From Chaenocephalus aceratus (lineage: Eukaryota > Chordata > Actinopteri > Perciformes > Channichthyidae), in assembly GCA_023974075.1 (NCBI GenBank), contig CM043791.1:18740299-18804298 (forward strand): a stretch of DNA of 64,000 nucleotides, read 5' to 3'. The notes beneath the pieces are model-generated. The model did not search any database. It saw only the letters and a list, made by a program, of their open reading frames with translations, and had not been told where the DNA came from. Both the position numbers and the translations under genes were made by a program. How positions within the stretch are numbered: the first letter of the stretch is position 1; the number at the start of each line of letters is the position of its first letter. Positions 55,901 to 64,000 of the stretch are shown piece after piece.

Positions 55901-57740
55901 GTTTTTGCTACAGGAGACTAAATTAAGTTTATTTAAAACCAATACATTTTATTATCTAGTTAAAAATAAAACATTTTACATTTACAATTGTAATATATTT
56001 CAGAGTTATATTTGACACTTGGACATAAATAAGGGTCATTTTAAGTCAAGCTCTTCTTGTATGGTGGTTATAATAAATAAACACTGCAGCTAGTTTCTGA
56101 ATACTGACTATTAGGTTTTGTCTATACTGTAAATGAGCTTACTTAGCATTTGTGCATACAAATATTTAAAATGTGCTGAATTGGAGGGTTTTTTCACTGA
56201 AGATGTAAAGATATAGAAGTATATAAATACCATCCAGACAAAAGTCACGTTTCTGCATATTCTATATAGTTGAAGAAACATTGTTTATTTCCTTGTCATC
56301 CCTTGAACAATGCAACATTCTACACATATCCAACAGCATTATAACAAAAGCAGGGGAAAAAATTCCATGTTTCTGAATGAACGGTGAATTTGGGGGGTTG
56401 TTCCCTTCTCAACATTAGTTAGATGTCTTCTGTCCCCTTGAACTCACCATGCAGGCGTGATGTGTCTCCCACAGGGACCCAGTCATCCGTGAGCTGCAGT
56501 GAGAATTTCTACAGTCAGACTTTCTCACACTCAGGCCATTAGACTGACAGAAACAGGACAAGTGATTTGACAAGACAGGCATTTTAACAATGAAGCTCAC
56601 AGTGAGAGGTCCAAAAAGTTTGAGACCACTAATGACTGGATGTGTTTAGATTTTAATTGTTTCTTTTTGTCCTTTTCTGTTAGACAGACAATGTCAGTGC
56701 AGTTATTCAACTGTTGCTTACGCTTACTGTAACTAACTGTACATCATAAAAGCTGTACCCCAAACAAGAAATGTAAAGAATTAAGAAATAAAAGAAGACC
56801 ATCTTCACCTGTTGCAATGATATAACATCTCATGTAAACATTCAGTCACGTGTTACAGTTAAACTACATAGGTGTCATTTAGGGGTTGTTAAACCTTATT
56901 ATTCAAGCTTAGACAGCGTTACATTAATACATACAAATGAATTCACGTATTAATCAATAAACATTTACCATAACATACAAGCACATTTAGACAAGTCAAG
57001 ATAAATGGCTGAAATTCCATGTAAATCACGTTGTCTTCAGATTCAATTAAGTCCATACTAAACATAAACGACATTCCCAAAACACAAAAGCTATAAATAT
57101 TATATCACGTTTGTAAAATGTAAAAATAATATGCCTACCATGGTGTGACTTGTCGATTAAAGGCCATGCGGCGGTGCGTGCAGGTCTTTGCTGGTTGAAG
57201 ACTGAAGTTGTATTGAGCGCCCTTTTACTGCACGAGGTCTGAGGACAAATTACAGAGACGCGTTTCCTCTGTGGGCGGAGCCTCGTGCAGGCCACGCCCT
57301 CCCATGGCTCCGATGCCCTCCTCAAACAACCCCTGCAAGACCGAGCACCATGCAACAGCAGGAAATAAAGACTAAACATTTCAAGATTTTAAATTCTATT
57401 CGTTAATTCTTTATAAGCCCGTTTTATTCTTTTGGAATTTTCTTGCAACAGATATTGGATCAAAAGAAATAAATGTATTTCTTATTTGTTTCTACGAAGT
57501 AGATTTTGTTTTATTCAAAATTAAATAACATATTCCATATATCTTTGCAAATGCCATAAATATCCTATAGCAACAGTTTTGAATATTTCATTTTATATTT
57601 CATCTCGTTTTTGTATTTTTCTTTATATCTCTTTTTGTAACACAACACACTCCTTTATAATTATCTGAATATTTGTCTTCGATAGTGGACAGTGCACACT
57701 GCTGCAATATAGAATATCTTGATATTAATGTGTTTTTGTG
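52928..57740. other. upstream flank, no gene recognised
   Basis: AT-rich with a few GC-rich islets. An (AAT)n tract lies at about 55154-55178 and a pyrimidine-rich CTTT-type tract at about 55640-55810. Blocks at 53830-54020, 54640-54960, 55290-55400 and 57150-57330 are complex and non-repetitive. I looked for basic helix-loop-helix exons (HES-type genes sit beside espin in other vertebrates) and found none. Confidence 0.5.
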
Positions 57741-58460
57741 ATTAAACTCTTTGATTTCCCCCCAGACAACTCTTAATGACCCTTGTATCTCTGTACCTTC
57801 AACACAATTTATCGGAGCAGGAAAGCCATCTGGTGCCTTTGTTTGCCTGGCTCGTGCTGTTCTCGTGCCCGTGATATGGCCGCACAATGGATCCCCCTCA
57901 ATCAGAAATCCAATATTCAAAAACCCCGCCAACAAACCTGTCCTTCCTGTCCAATTCCTCTCCTGTATACTAGAGCAGCTTTAAACCCTTACATCCGAGG
58001 ATATAACGAAAAGACAAACATGTAAACAGCATATTTTCCCCCAAAGCTTTACATTGTGTCTCTTTTTACGATACACGTCTGTTCATTAATAGATTGCTAG
58101 AGAGCTGGCATTGTGTAGAGCATGGGGTACGTACACTAAGGTGCATGAAGCCTGTCAGAGCTGGACAGCTATTGGTTGAGAAGCCCATACGACGCTTTGA
58201 GTTTACCTTTGTCAACTTTGAAGAGCAAAACAAATGTGCGCCACCAGATGTGTGCTGCAGCTTGGCTTTTAGCTTTGTTAGGCTTGGTGTGATATTCAAA
58301 TCCTGTCTGAGCCATCATTCTGTTTTATGCAATGCACAATTACGCAAAAATGCTTCTCTGAAAACGACGCCAGACTCGATGCTTTGCACCGTCTGTAATA
58401 CACGTCATTTTCATCAGCGGACAGGGACAATGGATTTATTAAATGGAAAAGCGTCTATGA
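57740..58460. promoter_or_regulatory. candidate conserved non-coding elements upstream of espin
   Basis: Two adjacent complex blocks (57750-57975 and 58090-58460). The first holds E-box-like CATCTG, SOX-like CCTTTGTT and ACAATGG, and forkhead-like TGTTTGC within 100 bp. The second is covered by a 123-codon frame on the plus strand that resembles no family I know; I judge it chance. Confidence 0.3.
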
Positions 58461-61400
58461 AGTGATAAACACATTTATTTAGTGTTTGCATGACATTTAC
58501 GAAACGTTATCAGTCTTTCTTTTATACAGTATGTTTAGAGAACCATAATTAAGATATTTCTAATGTAGCCTTTATTTTTTCTCTATGTTTTACCGCATAT
58601 TTAGTTAGCTTTTCCGGTTTTAGAACCGCTTATAATAAAAAATAATAAAACGTGAAGTGCAGTCTCAGCTCTGGGTTTTTAGTGTTTCTGTTTAGCAACC
58701 AATATACTTTGGTCTAATAAAACGAGTAAACGCGAAACATTTGATAAAAGCATTGTTGAGAAGAGATGAGGCAGCTTATGTGACATCATTATAATACATT
58801 CTTAGACTCTCTAAATACCACATTTTAAATATATAATTCCAAAAGCATAATATCCTTCATTGTATTTTAATTTGTTCATGCATCATTTGTGCTGCATAGT
58901 CGTCGTGTTTTATTTAAAGAGTATAATTTGTCCGCATCTTTTGTTATCTCATGGAGCACGTGACCGTCGCAGACTTCGTGCAGGAAAAAACAAGTTTGTC
59001 TTTTTGTCACTGGTGTGGCAGATCATGCGTTATGAAACTAGCGTTGATTTAAGCTTGGGAAGCTTTTTGGCAAATGTAGCTCTTCCTTTGAAGTGACTGT
59101 GTCTCATGAGTGCTTTGACAAAACCACAATTTGTTCTAAACAGGGATATGCAAAAACTTTTTGAAACAAGTTATCTATATTTTTACATTTATAAAGTCAA
59201 ATAACACATTTATATTTATAAAGGGTCACTTTTGACTTCCTGTGTGCACCCACAGCTCCCACCAAATGCATCAGCTACAACAGCCCTCCCATGAATTCTA
59301 CTTTTTGAAAGATTAGATGTTTGCTTGAAATATTAGAAACACCAATAACGCACATTCATATGTTCACTAATAATCTTAAAGAATAATTATCACAGATTTC
59401 AGGGCAATTATCTTCTATTATGCATGAGATTACAGGTATACTGCAAGTGGCCACAGAGTTTTATTTGAGTTTATGCCAAAATGGTTGTTAGCACTTTGTG
59501 TCTTTTGTTGCATGTCACTCAAGAAAATATATTTGGTGCATTAAGATTCATCTTTTAATTAGATTTTTTCCTTTAATAGAGCTAATGTGTTGGTGTCAGC
59601 GGGTTGTTGGTTGGATTCTCTCAGGATGGCTCAAACGTAGAAATCCCATTTCCAGCTCAAGATACATCTCATGCACATTTCCAGGCTAGTACGGTGTGAG
59701 GGGCTTGAAAGAAAAGACAGAAAAGTCTGTGATCCTGAGCCTCTTTTGAGACCAACACAACACTGCCCCGAATGGTCGACTTCGGAGCTCAAATGTAGCA
59801 CAGGTTAAAACTCTCACTTCGGCACCATGGACAGCTATCACCTAACAAATCATAACGTGTTCTTTGTTCCTGGTCTTCCAAGGATGTTAATTGAAAAGTA
59901 TAAACATATACCTCAAAGTCAGAATAAACTCCTGAAGTGGGTGAAAGCTCCGGGAGGAGCTTCAGATTTTTTTCTGAGCTCGACCACCCTTTATTGTGTT
60001 TTTAGTATCACTAAGTTTGTAGTGTTGTGCTTCACAGCATTATTTTGGAAATAAAGAATATTAACTTATCTTCGTGACCACTATTTAGGCAGGGTGAGGC
60101 TGCAATAAAGCAGTGGTTCCCATCTTTAACTATGACAACCCTTGACTTTTGTTATGGTGACACATTTTATAGATATTTCATATAATATAATTCTCTGTCT
60201 GTTCTGCATTTATTTAGTTTTTTTTTTAACACACTTACATATTTAATAGCTTTCTCTTTATTTATTTTAGTCAATGTTATGCTTGGCCGTTTGTTCTATT
60301 CTGCCTGATTTTACTGCTTACTGCATGATGTCGCTGTAGAGAAGCAAGGCTCTGTGATGAATAAAGTTTGGGTTCGGGAGCCCTTATCCACCTGAGTGGG
60401 GGGATGGGAGGGCTTTTGATAGTGGAGCTGGAACAGTCATTTAAGATCACTTCTTTTGGGAGAAACAAAATCCGGCATCTACTAAATAATTCCCTGTCCA
60501 AGCCGCTTGGATAGCAATGCAGCCATTTCATCTGTCACACTGAGAGTGGAGAGAGATTCACAGAAAGAAAACGGAAATGTTTTTAAAGTATAATGGCATT
60601 TTATAGCAAGGGATAATTTTTGGATTGCTGCTGCTAGGAAAACTATTTACAAACTAAAAAGTGAATTTATAATAAACTTGTGGTGCAGCAGGCTTTTAAA
60701 AAAGAGTCCATGCAGGGATCAGCCCAGTATCCCATCCACTGTGATATCAAGGGGTTCTCTGCACATCTTTACCTGTGTGCATCTGAATCATGGTGCTTCT
60801 CAGAACAAGACATATTCAGAGACATTCTTTTTTGGATTGTTGACACAGTTTTATTTAAACATTACATAACAAAACACTGTCCATGTCCTTTCCCCTTGTG
60901 AATCCAGTTATTCTCCACACTGTTCCGGCAGTAACAATAGAGGCTGTAAGCTTAATTTATTCTGTCAGTACATAGACAATTATAGGAAAAGCACAACACT
61001 TCTCTGTGTTGTATTGCTTGATTGTCCTTTTTTCCAATGTCTAAATCCCAAGTTATTGTTTTATCACTTACAATCTTAATATCCTTGCTGGCTTGAACAA
61101 TAAGGACTTATTTGTATCTGCGTTTACCCATCACATAGTGTGATGGGTAAGACAGTTAGACTTGATGATTCCGAAATTCTTAAAGTTAAAGCCTTTACGA
61201 TTATTTAATGACTCTGCATTTCTTCAAATATCCCATTGTATTAACTTGGTCAACATAAACTTATGTTATTAGAATGAGGAAGTCGTTTTTTATATTTGTA
61301 TATTATCATCTAAAACTGGCTTTCAAATATTGATCTCGGTAGTTTCTGCTCCTCGATGTATGTCTGAATCCGTTTAAGTATAACCACTTTAAAAAAAACA

Positions 61401-64000
61401 CTAACAACACAGACTGATCAAATGTATTTCAATTAACACATTTCAATTAAATATACTTTATTGGCATGGATGTGATAACTATCATTTCATTTGATTAAAC
61501 ATGGCTCATGTATAACAAAATAAACAGACCTCAGTGCAATAAGGTTTGTATAAGCTGACTTGCAAATGTTCATTGTTGTTTTTTTTACAAGAAAACAGAA
61601 GCGACGATACGAACACAATTAATTTTTTTAATGAAACGGATTTTCATATCATTTATTTATAACAGCATGCAAATGCTCACATTTTCTATTGTTCTATACT
61701 TATGGTAAATTAATAGAAACAAGTAAGTAAGTAACTTTTATTGTAATAAAGCGAATTGATTCACAAACTGGGAACAACAGGAAACTCAATGAAACGCTGC
61801 GTTGTTGTCTCGATGCTGACAAACAGCAGTCAATGCCTCGGTATGATGCGGATAATGTTGGCATAGTTTTTAGCTTGGGATGCCATGCATGCCAGACATC
61901 GTTTCAGCTAGTCAGGAGAACCCAGAAGTCTGGAAGCTTCCATGCAGCCGCAGTGGAAACCATCACCTTCACCAGCCAGGGAGTCCGTGCGCTTTGGTTC
62001 ACGCATCAGTAAGCACGCGCTGGCTCCATCTGTCTGATCGCTGTGGCTCGTGTCAGTCTCATGCCGTTTATACGATTACATTTTCACTTATAAGAATTGT
62101 CTTCACCATATCAAGGATTAGGATTTGAGATGTTTTCTTTTTTACTAGTTATAATACAACCTCAATACTTCTAACCTACAATTGTCGATATTATATATTT
62201 GTAATACTTTTTAATGAAAATGACTAATCAGTATTGAACATGCTGCTACTATTTCTTATATGTATCTAAAACTTGATATAGTCAGCTATTGAACTCAATG
62301 TGGTTTGAGTGAAAGAAGACAAAAAGGCAAATCATATCCATGTCTCATAAAGTTGCTGTAAAAGTCCTTTATATTCTGTACCCGCTTCAACAAAAGATCT
62401 CTGTTCTCTCAGCTTGCACAGATGGATACCCACGCTGAAACCAGGACAAAAAGGTTTCCTAACCGAAGCCTCTCATGCACTTTTTCTGGGTTTTATCTCG
62501 AAGGGCAGTTCCCAGACTCGACTTGATGGCAGTTATTTGGGGCCCCTTGGGGAAGGACGCGTGCGAAACAGCGTAGCCTGTTTCATGTTTGAAAAAAGAG
62601 GGATGAAAAAAAACCCGAAAGACAGCTTGCAGCCGAAGAGCAGCGTCATATTAACCAAAATGATAGGATAATTTAAAACTATCTCTGTCTCAAATAAACT
62701 GACATTACATTGACATTTCAGTGCTTCAAGTAAGTTCCCGCGCTTTTTAAAGCCTAAAGCCTTTAGGTTGAAAGTGCCTCAGTAAACAATTGCGTGCGTA
62801 AATGTTGTGCGTAAAGTCGGTCTTTGCCGTATCTTAAATCTAGATAGTTTATTTGATGCCTTTGTGAATTCATAGTTGTAAGCCTTCCTTTTAAGCATGT
62901 TGTTGCGTCGTGTGTACTTTGGTACACAGTCTGTTTTATTCGTACTAATGTATTGGTATATAACTGGGCCAAATGTGTCTGTGTGCTACCCAACATCCCC
63001 CCTCCTCGAAAAAAAGACAAAAAACGTAGCATGGTGCACATACATGATGAGGGGGTAAAAGAGGATGCTGATGGGAGCAGCAGCAGAGTGGTGCACCAGT
63101 GGGAAACAGGGAAGTGTGTGTGTGTGTGTGGTGTGGAGAGACGGAAGATAGGCAGGAGAGGGGGAGGGGTTCCCATCTGTTGCGCGGTTGTGGCGCGTGC
63201 CGAACGCGTGAATCCTACTGGCAGCTCACTGCACTGTGCCTGCTGTAATAGTCAGCAAAGGAGACAAGTATTTGAAGATGATGAAATAACTAAAATACAA
63301 TACATTTGTATTGAGTTTAAATGTAATCCCACAATGTTTAAATAGTTTTAAGAATGTTTTGTTCTATAACACTATGCCTATTCCTCTCCCTTTATATGCT
63401 TTGTTAAAACAGGCTCGTTACTGCATTACTCCTTTGTATTGATCAACTACACCCCTATTCCGCACACATACGCACCTCTCTGCGTCTGTTTTTACGTCAC
63501 TAAGTCTCCTCCCCCAGTGCTCCAGGTATACACTATTGTTGATATTGGAAACAAGCTGCTGATGGTCCACAAGCAGATGTTAATCCATACATAGCGTGGC
63601 TTGGGTATCTGGTTTATTAATTGTAGGAATAGATTAGGCTTGTCACCTCAGAACCACTCGTCTGGTTGTTATTGTGGCTGGTTGGCGAATCATCCATAAG
63701 CATATAAAGTGACTAAATCTATGTCTCTATTCTCTATCATTATATTACTTTTGAATTGTTCATTTATAGTTCAACTTGGTACAAAAACGATGTATCTCAT
63801 TACACTTAAAAGTTCTTTAACCACATTTGCCGCTCAAATGTGTTACACGTTCGATACAAAATTATAAAAACAACCTAATAAACAGAAATATTGTCAATTT
63901 AGAAATAATACCAGACAAGTAAATCACACTCTTTGCTGTATTTTTTTTTATTACAAAAAGCTATCCGATACGACCTCTATCGGAAAAACGTCGTCGTCAT
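58461..64000. other. upstream flank, right part, no gene recognised
   Basis: AT-rich, low in recognisable transposons. Complex blocks at about 59800-60060, 60270-60540, 61850-62070 and 62400-62660 are possible regulatory elements. No splice-flanked, protein-like exon found on either strand. Confidence 0.45.

Noticed and set aside
58094..58465. 123-codon plus-strand frame as a small gene
   Set aside because: No similarity to a known family, no splice or start context; better explained as chance in a complex non-coding block.
52928..64000. HES-type basic helix-loop-helix gene next to espin
   Set aside because: Expected from synteny in other vertebrates, but no exon coding for the basic or helix-loop-helix part was found.

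Overview
The window is vertebrate nuclear DNA, almost certainly from a percomorph-type teleost. It carries one long multi-exon gene with GT-AG introns, a fish-type L2 LINE, Tc1/mariner, hAT and TTAA-target DNA transposons, and very long (CT)n and (CA)n tracts. No bacterial, viral or organellar gene is seen.

The only host gene I can support is espin (espn), an actin-bundling protein of hair-cell stereocilia and microvilli. It lies on the minus strand from its start codon at 51214 to its last stop at 8155. I placed exons by protein similarity to espin and checked splice sites and codon phase: exon 1 (50915-51214), 2 (41330-41523), 3 (32057-32243), 4 (31588-31770), 5 (30820-30950), 6 (29502-29756), 7 (28638-28932), 8 (25212-25369 or 25372), 9 (21819-22048), 10 (18563-18708), 11 (17695-18063), then two alternative 3' ends. 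Exons 1-5 encode the ankyrin repeats, 6-9 the Ser/Pro-rich middle, 10 the WH2 motif, 11 a conserved linker. After exon 11 the transcript can use either the classic actin-bundling tail (10142-10221 + 8155-8299) or one 1.9-kb terminal exon (13965-15884, probably continuing to 13751) whose long C-terminus I believe is of the espin-like (ESPNL) type. Both choices join exon 11 in phase 0.

Exons 5-9 do not read through as given. Most exon lengths are one or two bases short in C/G runs, and exon 7 has an in-frame TGA and one extra C. Exons 1-4, 10, 11 and the classic tail are clean. This is either homopolymer error in the assembly or a decaying espin copy; the sequence alone cannot settle it.

Layout: 1-2760 L2-clade LINE (minus, runs off the left edge); 2777-3691 hAT-type element with an exact 8-bp target duplication and an internal tRNA-like segment; 4668-5988 hAT scrap fused to a nearly complete Tc1 transposon; about 6290-8154 likely espin 3' UTR; 8155-51214 espin, whose introns hold nested transposons, a 93-bp palindrome, local duplications, minisatellites and gene-free blocks of mixed composition that may be regulatory; 51215-64000 upstream flank with no recognisable gene, one more TTAA element and several candidate conserved non-coding blocks.
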